From Luteibacter yeojuensis (GTDB lineage Bacteria; Pseudomonadota; Gammaproteobacteria; Xanthomonadales; Rhodanobacteraceae), in NCBI RefSeq assembly GCF_000964085.1, contig NZ_JZRB01000028.1, positions 48,024 through 112,023 on the forward strand: a DNA stretch of 64,000 bases, written 5' to 3'. The notes beneath the pieces are model-generated. The model worked only from the letters and a program-made list of their open reading frames with translations. It was not told the DNA's origin and did no database searches. A program made the translations under genes and the position numbers. Of the stretch, positions 28,192 to 43,879 are shown piece after piece (position 1 is the first letter of the stretch; each line of letters opens with the position of its first letter).

Positions 28192-29067
28192 CTATTGTTC
28201 GTACATCCACCGCAAGGTCGCCTCGATCGGAATGATTTCCAGATCACCGACAAGGCGAGACAGCTTGCGATTGTCGCCAGTGAGGCGCGCTACCTCATTT
28301 CCTCGAACGAACGCCGGATTGACACGGATCTCGATGTCATAACCCGCGATGCGCTCGGCGATCGAAACCACTTGCTGCAGCGAAACCGAGACGCCCGAAC
28401 AGATGTTAACCAATTCACCGGAAGCCCCGGCCGTCAGTAACCGGGCGTAGGCGTCTGCTACGAATCGCACATCCTGGAAATCCCGGGCGACGTCGATATT
28501 GCCCAGTTCGATCACCCGCTTGCCAGCGCGGAAATGGGACACGATCTTCGGCAGCAGGAAGTTCTCCGCCTGGCCGACGCCGGTGTAATTGAATGGCCGA
28601 ACAATGGTAATCGGCAACTTGTCGAACCACAGCCTCGCCATGTATTCCATGGCAAGCTTGCTCACAGCGTAGTCATTCGCCGGCGAAGGAGGCACTGCCT
28701 CATCAAGCAGCTCGACATCACTGTTACCGTACACATTGGCGCTGCTCGCGAGCAACACGGCCCTTGGCTTTGTGGGAACGGCCGTGAGCGCGTCCAGGAC
28801 GTTCCGTGTTCCCACGACATTCGTTCGATACATCTGCTCTGCATCGCCATGCGCCACGAAAGCGATGGCTGCCAGGTGTACCACGGCGTCGGGCGCCGAC
28901 GCCTCGATGGCATCGGCAACAGCCCGGCGGTCCAACAAATCAATACTTGCTGAATCCCCGTCCATGGGGTCAAGCGTAAGGGAGTGCACCACGTGCCCCG
29001 CCGCGGCGAGCGCGGCAGCAACGTAGCGGCCAGTAAACCCCTTATGCCCTGTCACCAGGACTTTCAT
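28192..29067 (-). CDS. rmd: GDP-4-keto-6-deoxy-D-mannose reductase (GDP-D-rhamnose synthesis)
   Basis: It reduces the Gmd product to GDP-D-rhamnose. The 291-residue SDR has VTGHKGFTGRYVA, the ASSANVYGNS strand, Tyr-x3-Lys in NDYAVSKLAMEY and the Rmd-typical FNYTGVGQAENFLLPKIV and ARDFQDVRFV. The ATG at 29067 leaves 10 bp after the gmd stop; an ATG at 29091 would add eight residues and overlap gmd. The gmd-rmd pair beside wzm/wzt resembles the A-band (common antigen) D-rhamnan locus of Pseudomonas aeruginosa and the D-rhamnose O-chains of Xanthomonas. Confidence 0.9.
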   Translation of the reverse strand: MKVLVTGHKGFTGRYVAAALAAAGHVVHSLTLDPMDGDSASIDLLDRRAVADAIEASAPDAVVHLAAIAFVAHGDAEQMYRTNVVGTRNVLDALTAVPTKPRAVLLASSANVYGNSDVELLDEAVPPSPANDYAVSKLAMEYMARLWFDKLPITIVRPFNYTGVGQAENFLLPKIVSHFRAGKRVIELGNIDVARDFQDVRFVADAYARLLTAGASGELVNICSGVSVSLQQVVSIAERIAGYDIEIRVNPAFVRGNEVARLTGDNRKLSRLVGDLEIIPIEATLRWMYEQ

Positions 29068-29077
29068 GGGCGCAGCC

Positions 29078-33905
<4,828 letters not shown>

Positions 33906-33909
<4 letters not shown>

Positions 33910-35396
33910 CTTACCCCCTCGGTAGGCTTGCCAGTTCGACGACTGGCGCTATCCAATGCTTGCGAATACAACATGGCGGCTGGCGACAAAGCCGTCGCCG
34001 GTCCTGGCGTCACACCGGGCGCTGGGCTCGCATTCGCGTCCAAATCCCGCAAGTCTAACAGGCGTTGACGCACGCTTGGCAGGCGCCTCAGAACGGCCGC
34101 AGCCAGACGGCGAGCGCCAGGCAGGCGTGCCGCGACACGCAGGCTGGCACCAGACACCCGCTTTGCGAGGTGCAAACGCCCGCCATGGGCCTGCGGGTTC
34201 GACAACATGCGCCGCGCGACGCGCAACGGCCGGGTGATGCGCCAGGACGAGCTCAGCAGGATCGAGTCGAGCTGAGCCTTCCATTCGTGCGCCTCGGCCA
34301 AGCCGGCGAGCCTGTGCTCTTCCAGCCATTGTGCGTGCGCAGACAGGGTGGATACGCGTTCCGCAAGCTCCGCCACTTCCTTGTCCTTGGCCTCGAGGCG
34401 GGTGGTCTTCTCGACCAGCTTCGCCTCGGCGGCGAACAACTGCATCCTGTATCGCCGCACCGAGCGACCCGCCTCGGCGAGCTCGCCTCGCTCCCCTTGC
34501 AATCGGTTGAGTTCGGCCTCCTGGACCCGGGCCTGGTGCTGCAGAACCCGGCAATCGGCGCGCGACCGACGGTAGCGTGCACGAAGCGCGAGAAGCATCT
34601 CGTGTTCGTCGCCAGGCGTTGCGGCGCCGCGCAACAGCCAGCGGTCCAATCCCCGCTCTGCCTCGTCCAGCTCACTCTGCAGCCGCTGCGCGTGCTGGCG
34701 CAACCAGTTGACGGCCATCCGCTCGTAGTCGTCAAAGAAGTTCGGCGGATACCGGAATGCGTCCTTCAGGTCGTCCAGTTTCTCGTTGGCGACATAGAAC
34801 CGGTTGAGGCCATCGGCGTAGACGAACGTGTAATTGTGCGCGAGGAGCCGCGGTTCCCAGGCGTGGTGCGTTTCAACCTGGGAATTCGGTGCCGTAGCTT
34901 CGACCAATGCGATCCACGGGCGAAACTCCTGGAATGCCGCGCCAGCAAGCACCTTGGCCTCGTGGCCCTCCACATCCACTTTCAGGAAATGAATCGTCGT
35001 GACGCCGTGTTCCCGGCAGATGTCGTCGAGGGTGAGCTGCCGAACCTCGAACTCCCGAATAACATGCCCCTCCCGGAGATGCTGTTCGGCAATCGCTTCA
35101 TCAACCGTCGACAGCCCTGTGCCATCAACCTCACGGATGGTTTCCACACCCCGGGCATCAGCGACGATCGCCTGGATGTTTACGTCACGCGGGCGGTCTT
35201 CTTCCAGTCGTTTGAACCACCGCGGAACGGGCTCGACATTGATGCCGTGCCAACCGCGATCATAAAACGCCCTCGTTACCGAATCGGTAACGGGATCCTG
35301 CGCGCCGATATCAATGTAGAAGCCGTTCTCCACATGACGAAGGGCACGGTACAAGATGACATCTTCGGCGTTCTGTGCAAAAGAAATGAAAGTCAC
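33906..35396 (-). CDS. FkbM-family methyltransferase with long C-terminal coiled coil (candidate O-chain cap and ruler)
   Basis: A 496-residue protein. Residues 1-205 form an FkbM SAM-dependent methyltransferase (FYIDIGAQDP, NVEPVP, LKVDVEGHEAKVL). Residues about 225-375 are a charged heptad-rich helix, followed by SSSWRITRPLRVARRML, a segment common in polysaccharide enzymes, and an amphipathic Arg-rich tail. Gene order wzm-wzt-this-polymerase is the order of wzm-wzt-wbdD-wbdA in E. coli O8/O9a, where WbdD caps the chain and its coiled coil sets chain length. The catalytic domain type differs from WbdD, so the function is an inference. Overlaps are ATGA with wzt and GTGA with the transferase. 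Confidence 0.82.
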
Positions 35397-36616
35397 TTTG
35401 TCACCTTGAAGACGGGCGGCATCCAGTTGCTACCCACGAAGTAAGGTTTGTCGAAATTGCTCACGGTAAAGACGAGGGCAAGGTCGCGCCACTCAAAGTT
35501 ATCGACGAGGTGCGTATCAGTGCTAACTAGCGCCGTGGACACCGAGTAGCTACCCGCGCCGAGGTTTGCGTTGAAGCTGGTACTGAACACCACCTCCGAC
35601 CCTGCTACCAGGTCAGACTCCACCTGGTCGGTGTGGTACGTGTTTGTACCGAACATCTGTTTGCCAAACCGATCCTTGAGCATGTAACCGAAGACCAGGC
35701 GCGGTATGTCCTTGGCGATGCGCACCTTCACCCTGAGTTCGACCGGCGCGCCCACGTTGATGAATTCAACGGGGTCGCCATTCTCATCGTGGAGTGAAAT
35801 TTCACCGACAACGGCCTCGCCAGTACCGGAAATGGTTTGCACTGCCCCATCGCCGTCGAGCTGATTCACCGACACCGTCGCATTTTCCTTCTCTGCGATG
35901 AGCGCGTTGTAGAAGTCGATGACTTCCGACGGCGCGCCGTCCTTGATGAGGTGGCCCCGGTCCAGCAGCACGGCACGATCACATAGGGCCTGAACCGCGG
36001 AGTTGTCGTGCGACACAATGAGAAGCGTGGTTCCTTCCTTCTGGAAGCTTCGTATCCTCTCAAAGCACTTATGCTGGAAATAGGCATCGCCTACGGAAAG
36101 TGCCTCGTCGACGATGAGGATGGCTGGCCGGAACGCGGTCGCCACGGCAAACGCGACGCGCATCTGCATGCCGCTGGAATACGTTCTGACAGCCTGGTCG
36201 AAATACTCGCCGATCTCCGCAAACGCTTCGATCTCGTGGATAGCGCAGGTGATCTGTTGCCGGTCGAATCCCATCAGGCCGGCCGAGTGGTATACGTTCT
36301 GGCGGCCGGTCAGTTCGGGGTTGAATCCCATGCCGAGCTCCAGGATGGCCGATATCCGCCCAACGACTTCCACGGAGCCCTCCGTGGGCGGCAGGGTCCC
36401 CGTGATCATTTTCAACAAAGTGCTCTTGCCAGCGCCATTCTGGCCGATGATGCCGACGGCTTCGCCCGGAGCGACAGAGAACGAGACATCCCGCAGCACC
36501 CAGTGCTGGGACGCGGGGCGGATCACGAGCCCAAACCAGTTCGCGAAGCGTTGCAGCTCACTCGCGTACTCCTGGAACGCTTTGCCGACACGGCTGACCT
36601 TCAGTACCGGGCTCAT
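35393..36616 (-). CDS. wzt: O-antigen ABC exporter ATP-binding protein with C-terminal carbohydrate-binding domain
   Basis: A 407-residue Wzt. The N-terminal ATPase has Walker A GQNGAGKST (58-66), the signature YSSGM (146-150) and Walker B ILIVDE (166-171). A Wzt-C beta-sandwich of about 160 residues follows from around 245 (VGEISLHDENGDPVEFINVG ... RLVFGYMLKDRFG). In systems studied, this domain recognises the capped non-reducing end of the polymer before export. That fits the capping candidate encoded next. The ATG at 36616 overlaps the wzm stop (ATGA). Longer upstream reading to 36850 runs through wzm. Confidence 0.95.
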   Translation of the reverse strand: MSPVLKVSRVGKAFQEYASELQRFANWFGLVIRPASQHWVLRDVSFSVAPGEAVGIIGQNGAGKSTLLKMITGTLPPTEGSVEVVGRISAILELGMGFNPELTGRQNVYHSAGLMGFDRQQITCAIHEIEAFAEIGEYFDQAVRTYSSGMQMRVAFAVATAFRPAILIVDEALSVGDAYFQHKCFERIRSFQKEGTTLLIVSHDNSAVQALCDRAVLLDRGHLIKDGAPSEVIDFYNALIAEKENATVSVNQLDGDGAVQTISGTGEAVVGEISLHDENGDPVEFINVGAPVELRVKVRIAKDIPRLVFGYMLKDRFGKQMFGTNTYHTDQVESDLVAGSEVVFSTSFNANLGAGSYSVSTALVSTDTHLVDNFEWRDLALVFTVSNFDKPYFVGSNWMPPVFKVTK

Positions 36617-37407
36617 AGCACGTCTACCATTTCGGCATTGGCGCGACGGAACATGGCCAGCGCCAGTGCCAGCATGACAACCGCGGCAACGGCGACATAT
36701 CCGACGTTCTCGAGCGGAGGTGCCGTCCCATACAGCATGACGTCCTGGAAGCCCGAGGCGATGTAATACATCGGGTTGCACTCGATGACCGTGCGGAACG
36801 GCCCCGGCAGGATCGACGGCATGTAGACGATGGGGGTCATCCAGAACCAAAGCTGGAGCACGACAACCATCACCTGGCCCACGTCACGGACAAACACGTT
36901 GAGGATGCCGAGGATGAGGCCAAGGCCGACGGAAAACGCCATGTTCACGGGAATGAGGATGAGCAGCCATGCCATTTGCCAAGTGGGCGCGTGGCCGACC
37001 AGAAGGAACACGCCGACCGCCGCAAGAAGGAGCAGGAGGTTGCTGGTAAGCGCGGAGCCCGCCACGATCAATGGCAGGCTGATGCGAGGGAAGACAATCT
37101 TCTTCAAGAGGTTGCCGTTGTCCACGAAGATGGTGAGGCAACGGCTGACCGTTTCCGCGAACAGCGACCACGCCACCATGCCGGCAATCAGGTAGATCAC
37201 ATAGGCATATTCGTTGGTCGTGCCCGGGAGGCGGCTGCCCATGACCCTGGAGAGCACGACGGCGTAGATGGCCACCTGTGCAAGCGGCTGGAGAATCATC
37301 CACAGACCGCCCAGCTTGCTGCGCGCAAAGCGCATGCGCAGGTCATTCCGGATGGACGATGCTATGAAGTGACGGTACATCCATACCGCCTTGAACAATT
37401 TCTGCAT
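36613..37407 (-). CDS. wzm: O-antigen ABC exporter permease
   Basis: A 264-residue inner-membrane permease of the ABC-2 polysaccharide type, with about six spans and the family sequence RSKLGGLWMILQPLAQVAIY near the N-terminus. With Wzt it flips the completed undecaprenyl-linked O-chain. It heads the minus-strand operon wzm-wzt-FkbM-GT-gmd-rmd. The metB-type gene is about 105 bp upstream on the same strand, and no strong terminator is visible between them. Confidence 0.95.
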   Translation of the reverse strand: MQKLFKAVWMYRHFIASSIRNDLRMRFARSKLGGLWMILQPLAQVAIYAVVLSRVMGSRLPGTTNEYAYVIYLIAGMVAWSLFAETVSRCLTIFVDNGNLLKKIVFPRISLPLIVAGSALTSNLLLLLAAVGVFLLVGHAPTWQMAWLLILIPVNMAFSVGLGLILGILNVFVRDVGQVMVVVLQLWFWMTPIVYMPSILPGPFRTVIECNPMYYIASGFQDVMLYGTAPPLENVGYVAVAAVVMLALALAMFRRANAEMVDVL

Positions 37408-37512
37408 GAGTCAGATCCCTTGTACGCGCCGGCTTAGGGCTGGCGCCGCCGCACAGCGGCTATGGAGCATGTGTGGTGCGTTCGTTGCTGGCCTGGCGGC
37501 ATGGCTGGGTCG

Positions 37513-38697
37513 TTAGCGACCCAGCGCCCCCGCCAGTTCAGCGATGAGATCGGTTGGCGACTCGACGCCGACCGAGAGCCGGATGAGGCCATCCGAGATA
37601 CCGAGGCGCTTGCGGTTGGCGACCGGCACCGATGCATGCGTCATGAGGGCGGGATGCTCAATGAGGCTTTCGACACCACCGAGCGATTCGGCAAGGGCAA
37701 ACAGGTTGCAACGTTCGAGTACCGACCGCGCCTTGCGAAGGCCCCCTCGCACTTCGACGGAAATGATGCCGCCCGCCCCAGCCATCTGGCGCCGGGCAAG
37801 CGCGTGCTGCGGGTGCGAGCGGAGCCCTGGGTAGATGACCTTCGTGATCGCCGGCTGGGCTTCGAGCCAACGCGCGATTTCGCCAGCGCCTTCGACATGG
37901 GCCTTCATGCGGAGTGCCAGGGTTTTCAAGCCGCGCAAGGCAAGGAACGAATCGAACGGGCCGGATACCGCGCCGACCGAGTTCTGCAGGAACGCCATCT
38001 GTTCCGACAAGTCGGCGCGGGCGGTGACCACGATGCCACCCACCATGTCGGAATGACCGTTCAGGTACTTCGTGGCGGAGTGCAGGACGATGTCGGCACC
38101 CCATTCGATCGGCCGCTGCAGGATAGGCGAGCAGAACGTGTTGTCGACCACCAGGATCAGCCCATGCTTGCGTGCAAACGCTGCGACCTTGCCGAGGTCA
38201 ACGAGCTTAAGCATGGGATTGGTCGGCGTTTCAGCCCAGATCATCTTGGTGGTGGGCTTCAGCGCCGCGCGCAGTGCGGCCGTGTCGTTGAGGTCGACAA
38301 AGTCGAAATCGAGCCCCGCCGAACGCCGACGGACGCGCTCGAACAGGCGGTAGGTGCCGCCGTAGAGGTCATCCATGGCAATGACATGGCTACCCGAGTC
38401 GAGCATGTCGAGCACAGTGGCGGCGGCGGCGAGCCCCGACGCAAAGGCGAAACCTGCATCGCCGCCCTCGAGGTCGGCGATGCAGCGCTCGTAGGCGCCG
38501 CGCGTAGGGTTTCGCGTGCGCGAGTACTCATAACCCTTGTGCACCCCGGGGCTCGGCTGCACATACGTCGACGTTGCGTATATGGGAGTCATGATCGCGC
38601 CCGTGGACGGATCCGGTGCCTGCCCCGCGTGGATGACCCGGGTTGCGAGGGAGAGCTGGCCTTTTGCGCGCTGCTTCCTCAACATGATATTACCCAT
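37513..38697 (-). CDS. metB: Cystathionine gamma-synthase/gamma-lyase family PLP enzyme
   Basis: A 394-residue fold-type I PLP enzyme of trans-sulfuration. PLP-binding Lys210 is in SATKYLNGHSDM, with VDNTFCSPILQRP, YSRTRNPTR and the C-terminal SLGGVESLIEHPALMTH. Sequence alone does not separate gamma-synthase from gamma-lyase. The gene is called metB in Xanthomonas, where it forms the LPS-locus border opposite etfA. The partner cystathionine beta-synthase is at 48334, now about 10 kb away. GAGG lies eight bases before the ATG at 38697. Confidence 0.92.
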   Translation of the reverse strand: MGNIMLRKQRAKGQLSLATRVIHAGQAPDPSTGAIMTPIYATSTYVQPSPGVHKGYEYSRTRNPTRGAYERCIADLEGGDAGFAFASGLAAAATVLDMLDSGSHVIAMDDLYGGTYRLFERVRRRSAGLDFDFVDLNDTAALRAALKPTTKMIWAETPTNPMLKLVDLGKVAAFARKHGLILVVDNTFCSPILQRPIEWGADIVLHSATKYLNGHSDMVGGIVVTARADLSEQMAFLQNSVGAVSGPFDSFLALRGLKTLALRMKAHVEGAGEIARWLEAQPAITKVIYPGLRSHPQHALARRQMAGAGGIISVEVRGGLRKARSVLERCNLFALAESLGGVESLIEHPALMTHASVPVANRKRLGISDGLIRLSVGVESPTDLIAELAGALGR

Positions 38698-38921
38698 TGG
38701 AAAATCCTCGGCGAGCCAAAACGTCGTATCTTAGCGTTGCCGCCCTCAAGCTGCCTAACGAAAAGATGTCTCGGACGACGAGCGGCTGGATACCAGTTAT
38801 CTCGCGAAGGCTGAGACGCGCCGACCATGCGGGTGGTAGCGTCAGGCCAGACAGGGCATGATCCATGCCCTCGAGACCCGGCCCCGGGTTACCTGAACCA
38901 TTGTCATAGGCGAGTCCCCCC

Positions 38922-39983
38922 ATGATTCTGTCAAGCATACCGACGTTACTGGTAACGGGGGGGGCAGGCTTCATTGGCGGCAACTTCGTGCTGGCGGCCA
39001 GGAAGCTCGGCTACCGCATTGTCAACCTCGACAAGCTGACCTACGCGGGAAACCTTGAGACGCTGTCGAGCCTGGGCGCTGACCCTGGGCACATTTTCGA
39101 ACACGGGGACATTGGCGACCGGGCGCTCGTCGCATCCCTGCTTGCGACCCACGCGCCCACGGCCGTGCTCAATTTCGCCGCCGAGTCGCATGTCGACCGT
39201 TCGATCGACGGCCCAGCGGCTTTCGTGCAGACCAACGTGGTTGGCACGCTTGGCCTCCTGGAAGCCACGCTGGCCTACTGGCGCGGCCTTGGTGCCAAGG
39301 CCGCCGCTTCGTTCAGGTTCGTCCATGTCTCCACCGACGAGGTCTACGGCTCGCTCGGGCACGATGGCCGGTTCACCGAGGCCACGGCTTTCGCACCGAA
39401 TTCACCTTATGCCGCTTCCAAAGCCGCATCAGACCATCTAGTGCGTGCTTTCCACCATACGTACGGGCTCCCGGTACTCACGACGAACTGCTCGAACAAC
39501 TACGGGCCCTACCAGTTCCCGGAAAAGCTCATCCCGCTCGTCATCAACCGAGCCCTTGGCGGGCAACCGCTGCCGGTGTACGGCGATGGCGGCAACGTTC
39601 GCGACTGGCTGTACGTGGCCGACCACGTGGAGGCCATCCTTGCCGTGCTCCAGCGCGGCATGCCGGGGCGAACGTACAACGTGGGCGGGAACGCCGAGCG
39701 GACCAACCTGGATGTCGTCCAGTTGGTCTGCGGCATCCTCGACCGCATCGCGCCGCGTCCTGCTGGCCCCTACGAGGCACTCATAAGTTTCGTAGCCGAC
39801 CGACCCGGCCATGATCGACGCTATGCCATCGATGCCACCCGCATCGGGAACGAACTTGGGTGGGCGCCTCGGCACACGTTCGAAACGGGATTGGAGAGCA
39901 CGGTTAGCTGGTACCTTGCGAACCGTGGGTGGGTCGAGCGGGTGATCGATGGTAGCTATCAACTGGAACGACTTGGCGCATGA
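38922..39983 (+). CDS. rmlB: dTDP-glucose 4,6-dehydratase
   Basis: First committed dehydration of the dTDP-L-rhamnose pathway. The 353-residue SDR has [25 protein letters not shown], Tyr-x3-Lys in [11 protein letters not shown] and [18 protein letters not shown]. The codons of the Gly-rich loop create an eight-G run (38957-38964). It begins a plus-strand operon rmlB-A-C-D-manC, divergent from metB across a 224-bp gap in which I see no clear promoter motif. ATGA overlap with rmlA. Confidence 0.96.
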   Translation: MILSSIPTLLVTGGAGFIGGNFVLAARKLGYRIVNLDKLTYAGNLETLSSLGADPGHIFEHGDIGDRALVASLLATHAPTAVLNFAAESHVDRSIDGPAAFVQTNVVGTLGLLEATLAYWRGLGAKAAASFRFVHVSTDEVYGSLGHDGRFTEATAFAPNSPYAASKAASDHLVRAFHHTYGLPVLTTNCSNNYGPYQFPEKLIPLVINRALGGQPLPVYGDGGNVRDWLYVADHVEAILAVLQRGMPGRTYNVGGNAERTNLDVVQLVCGILDRIAPRPAGPYEALISFVADRPGHDRRYAIDATRIGNELGWAPRHTFETGLESTVSWYLANRGWVERVIDGSYQLERLGA

Positions 39984-40861
39984 TCAATAAAGGCATCATC
40001 CTGGCGGGCGGGTCCGGCACCCGCCTTTATCCAGTGACCCTGGGGGTAAGCAAGCAACTTCTCCCTGTGTACGACAAGCCGTTGATCTACTACCCGCTAT
40101 CCACCTTGATGCAAGCGGGCATCCGCGATGTCCTGGTGATCAATACGCCCCACGAGCAGCCGCTGTTCCAGCGCCTGCTCGGCGACGGCTCCCAGCTGGG
40201 AATGAGCATTTCATATGCCATCCAACCCTCACCGGATGGCTTGGCCCAGGCACTCCTGATCGGAAAGGAATTCCTCGCCGGCGCGCCATGCGGCCTCGTG
40301 CTCGGCGACAACATCTTCCACGGTGGGGGCATGAAAGAGCATCTCGAGCGCGCAACGGTATCGCGTGAGGGTGCAACGGTATTCGGCTACCGGGTCAGCG
40401 ACCCTGAACGATACGGTGTCGCGGCGTTCGACGCGGATGGGCACCTTGTCGACATCCAGGAAAAGCCGATCGACCCGCCCTCGTCGTATGCGATCACGGG
40501 GCTCTACTTCTACGACGGCCGGGCCCCGGATATCGCCGCGGAGCTTCGACCGTCCTTGCGTGGTGAACTCGAGATCACCGACTTGAACCGGTTCTACCTT
40601 GGCGAAGGCACGTTGCGCCTTGAGAAGTTGGGGCGCGGCCTTGCGTGGCTCGATACCGGCACGCACGATTCCCTGATGGACGCCGGCATGTATATCCAGA
40701 CGCTTGAGAAACGCCAGGGGCTCAAGGTCGCCGCTGTGGAGGAAATCGCGTTCCACAACGGCTGGATTGACGCCGAGCAGCTCACCGCGCTTGCCAGCAT
40801 GCTTGGGAAGAACGCCTATGGCCACTATTTGCGCGACGTGGCCCGCGGAGTCTCGTCGTGA
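39980..40861 (+). CDS. rmlA: Glucose-1-phosphate thymidylyltransferase
   Basis: It makes dTDP-glucose from dTTP and glucose-1-phosphate. The 293-residue enzyme shows [44 protein letters not shown] and [11 protein letters not shown], all diagnostic for RmlA. It overlaps rmlB by ATGA and rmlC by GTGA. Confidence 0.97.
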   Translation: MINKGIILAGGSGTRLYPVTLGVSKQLLPVYDKPLIYYPLSTLMQAGIRDVLVINTPHEQPLFQRLLGDGSQLGMSISYAIQPSPDGLAQALLIGKEFLAGAPCGLVLGDNIFHGGGMKEHLERATVSREGATVFGYRVSDPERYGVAAFDADGHLVDIQEKPIDPPSSYAITGLYFYDGRAPDIAAELRPSLRGELEITDLNRFYLGEGTLRLEKLGRGLAWLDTGTHDSLMDAGMYIQTLEKRQGLKVAAVEEIAFHNGWIDAEQLTALASMLGKNAYGHYLRDVARGVSS

Positions 40862-41415
40862 AGGTTAGCGAAACATCGCTGCCAGGGGTGCTCGTCATCG
40901 AGCCCCGCGTCCACGCCGATGGTCGCGGCTTTTTCTTCGAGAGCCACCACGCCCGGCGCTATGCCGATGCCGGGGTCGGGTCATCCTTCGTGCAAACGAA
41001 CGTGTCGAAATCCACGCGCGGCGTCCTACGTGGCCTGCACTACCAACTGCCGGGCCCACAGGGGAAGCTGGTGACCGTCCTCGACGGCGATGTTTTCGAT
41101 GTCGCCGTGGATATCCGGACGGGGTCTCCAACCCATGGCCGGTGGACGGCCGTCATGCTGACTGCGCGGAACCATCGTCAACTCTGGATTCCCGAAGGTT
41201 TCGCCCATGGCTTCTGCGTAACCAGCGAGTCCGCCACCTTCCTTTACCAGTGCACGGCCCTGTATGACCCAACGGCCGATCGTGCGATCGCCTGGGACGA
41301 CCCAACGCTTGCCATCGACTGGCCTGTTTCTGCGCCGTCACTCTCTGCCAAGGACGCGCGCGCACCGACGCTGGCCGAGCTCTCGCCTCGCGACTTGCCC
41401 ATCTACGCGCCATGA
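40858..41415 (+). CDS. rmlC: dTDP-4-dehydrorhamnose 3,5-epimerase
   Basis: A 185-residue cupin epimerase. The catalytic His is in [12 protein letters not shown], with the FFFES and [10 protein letters not shown] blocks and the [20 protein letters not shown] tail. The start is GTG at 40858 inside the rmlA stop region (GTGA). It feeds RmlD, whose gene overlaps by ATGA. Confidence 0.96.
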   Translation: MKVSETSLPGVLVIEPRVHADGRGFFFESHHARRYADAGVGSSFVQTNVSKSTRGVLRGLHYQLPGPQGKLVTVLDGDVFDVAVDIRTGSPTHGRWTAVMLTARNHRQLWIPEGFAHGFCVTSESATFLYQCTALYDPTADRAIAWDDPTLAIDWPVSAPSLSAKDARAPTLAELSPRDLPIYAP

Positions 41416-42329
41416 CGACGCTGCTCCTGGGCTCGGCTGGCCAACTGGGCCGCGCCCTCCAGGCGGCGCGAGGCGCCAGCGCCCCAGCCTGGATCGACGC
41501 GGACCGCCACGTTGAGGGTGGAAGGCTCGGCGTAGATGCGACCGATCCGCTCGCGTTACGACGCCTTCTCGACGACTCCCGCCCGGATGTCATCGTCAAC
41601 GCATCGGCCTGGACGGCCGTGGACGCCGCGGAATCGAATGAAGAACTAGCGGCGCGGATCAACGCCGATGCCGTGCAGGTCCTTGGGGAATGGGCGAGCA
41701 GGCACGAGGCGCTGGTCGTGCATGTCTCGACCGATTACGTCTTCGATGGCGCGTCGAAGCGGCCGTATCTCGAATCTGATGTGCCCGCCCCGCAGAACGC
41801 TTACGGACGTACGAAACTTGCCGGGGAGCAGGCGCTGGTGGCCAGCGGCGCCGCCCATATGATCCTGCGGACAGCATGGCTGTACTCGGCCGATGGCCCT
41901 TCGTTCTTGCAAACGGTGCTGAGGCTCGCTGATGAACGAGACCAGGTACGCATCGTCGCCGACCAACGCGGCAGCCCCACGCCAGCCAGCCTTCTGGCGG
42001 ACGCGATAATCACGGCAACAGGCGCCTGGACGAGCCGCCCGGCCCACGACAGGCCGGCGCTCGAAGGCCTTTTTCACGTGGTGGCTGCGGGCGAAACGAC
42101 GTGGTACGGCTTTACCGAGGCGATTATCCGCGGTGCCGTCAAGCGCGGTATCCTGTTACGTGCGCCGACCGTCGAGCCGATCACAACGGCGGAATACCCT
42201 ACGCCTGCGCGTCGTCCGGCATACTCGGTGCTTGACTCTTCGCGATTCGAAAGCGTGTTTTCCCGCCGCATGCCGGACTGGGAAAGCCAGCTGCAACACG
42301 TGCTAGATACCATTAAACCACTGATCTAA
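41412..42329 (+). CDS. rmlD: dTDP-4-dehydrorhamnose reductase
   Basis: Final step of dTDP-L-rhamnose synthesis. The 305-residue reductase has LLLGSAGQLGRAL, NASAWTAVDAAES, VSTDYVFDG, Tyr-x3-Lys in NAYGRTKLAGE and LRTAWLYS. It completes the four-gene rml set, with manC starting 11 bases later. The presence of both L- and D-rhamnose donors in one locus implies a heteropolymer or separate core and O-chain uses. Confidence 0.95.
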   Translation: MTTLLLGSAGQLGRALQAARGASAPAWIDADRHVEGGRLGVDATDPLALRRLLDDSRPDVIVNASAWTAVDAAESNEELAARINADAVQVLGEWASRHEALVVHVSTDYVFDGASKRPYLESDVPAPQNAYGRTKLAGEQALVASGAAHMILRTAWLYSADGPSFLQTVLRLADERDQVRIVADQRGSPTPASLLADAIITATGAWTSRPAHDRPALEGLFHVVAAGETTWYGFTEAIIRGAVKRGILLRAPTVEPITTAEYPTPARRPAYSVLDSSRFESVFSRRMPDWESQLQHVLDTIKPLI

Positions 42330-42340
42330 ACGGAATTTTC

Positions 42341-43753
42341 ATGCTTATCCCCCTTATCCTGAGCGGCGGCAGCGGGACTCGTCTCTGGCCGGTCTCCCGT
42401 AAGAACCTGCCCAAGCAGTTCCTTTCGCTGACGTCGGATGACACCCTGTTCCAGCAGACGGTGAAGCGCTCCCTGTTGCTTCCGGATTCGGCGGCGCCCA
42501 TCGTGGTCGCGTCAGATGAACACCGCTTCCTTGCCGCCGAGCAGCTCCAGGAGCTCAAGGTATCGGGTGCAAGCATCCTTCTCGAGCCGATGGCGCGTAA
42601 CACGGCGCCGGCCATCGCGGTCGGCGCGCTGCAAGCTATCGCACGCGATCCCGATGCCGTCCTCCTCGTCCTGCCGTCCGACCACCTGATTGGCGATGAC
42701 GCATTGTTCGCTGGCGCCGTCGCCCACGCACTTCCGCTTGCACGCGATGGTTGGCTGGTTACCTTCGGTATTCGCCCGGATCGCGCCGAAACCGGTTTTG
42801 GCTACATCCAGCGCGGCGAAGTGCTCGGCGACCACGCCTTCCGCATCAACCAGTTTGTCGAGAAGCCGCAGCTTGACGTCGCGGAACGTTACGTCGCGTC
42901 GAACAACTTCGACTGGAATTCGGGCATGTTCATGTTCCGGGCTTCACGTTACCTCGAGGAACTCGGCACGCATGCGCCCGCCATGCTGGACGCGGCGCGT
43001 GCTGCGTTCGAATCGGCTAATACCGACCTCGATTTTGTCCGGCTCGATGCCCACGCCTTCAGTGCCGCCCCTAGCGACTCGATCGACTACGCGGTGATGG
43101 AAAAGACCACGCGTGCCGCGGTCGTTCCCGTCAGTTGCGGCTGGAGCGACGTCGGGTCGTGGGAGGCCCTGTGGCTTTCCACGGAGCGCGATGCCAACGA
43201 CAACCGGCTCGAAGGGGACGTTATCGCGCTGGATACCCGCAGTTCACTGGTACGCTCGCACGACCGCCACCTCGTCGCCACCGTCGGGCTCGACAACATC
43301 GTCGTCGTCACGACGCCGGACGCAACGCTCGTCGCACGCCGGGATGCCTCCCAGGACGTCAAGAAGATCGTCGACGCGTTGAAAGCGGCCGACCGCAGCG
43401 AGCACGAACTGCACCGCGTCGTGCGGCGCCCCTGGGGTAGTTACGATTCGCTTGAATCGGGTGATCGCTTCCAGGTAAAGCGCATCGTGGTCAAGCCCGG
43501 CGCGGCGCTTAGCCTCCAGATGCATCACCATCGCGCCGAGCACTGGATTGTCGTCAAGGGCGTGGCCGAAGTGACGTGCGACGACAAGGTATTCCTCCTT
43601 GCCGAGAACCAGAGCACGTACCTGCCCCTGGGCAGCCGCCATCGTCTGCGCAACCCAGGGAAGGTTCCTGTCGAACTGATCGAAGTGCAATCTGGCAGCT
43701 ATTTGGGCGAGGACGATATCGTCCGCTACGACGATGTCTATGGCCGGGCCTGA
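42341..43753 (+). CDS. manC: Mannose-1-phosphate guanylyltransferase / mannose-6-phosphate isomerase
   Basis: A 470-residue bifunctional enzyme (XanB type). The N-terminal nucleotidyltransferase has LILSGGSGTRLWPVSRKNLP and FVEKP. The C-terminal cupin isomerase has RPWGSYDSLESGDRFQVKRI, MHHHRAEHWIVVKG and a His-rich metal site. It makes GDP-mannose from fructose-6-phosphate-derived mannose phosphates together with ManB (44630-45973). GDP-mannose then feeds Gmd/Rmd and possibly mannosyl residues. Confidence 0.96.
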   Translation: MLIPLILSGGSGTRLWPVSRKNLPKQFLSLTSDDTLFQQTVKRSLLLPDSAAPIVVASDEHRFLAAEQLQELKVSGASILLEPMARNTAPAIAVGALQAIARDPDAVLLVLPSDHLIGDDALFAGAVAHALPLARDGWLVTFGIRPDRAETGFGYIQRGEVLGDHAFRINQFVEKPQLDVAERYVASNNFDWNSGMFMFRASRYLEELGTHAPAMLDAARAAFESANTDLDFVRLDAHAFSAAPSDSIDYAVMEKTTRAAVVPVSCGWSDVGSWEALWLSTERDANDNRLEGDVIALDTRSSLVRSHDRHLVATVGLDNIVVVTTPDATLVARRDASQDVKKIVDALKAADRSEHELHRVVRRPWGSYDSLESGDRFQVKRIVVKPGAALSLQMHHHRAEHWIVVKGVAEVTCDDKVFLLAENQSTYLPLGSRHRLRNPGKVPVELIEVQSGSYLGEDDIVRYDDVYGRA

Positions 43754-43879
43754 CTAACTATCTAAATTTGCTTGGATAATAGGTCCTCGGCACACCCACT
43801 GCCCTCGCCGGCCAAGGGGGCTTGACGCGCAGGCATACTGCCGCCAAGCTCCCGGCATCCGGAGGATGGGAGACTTTCT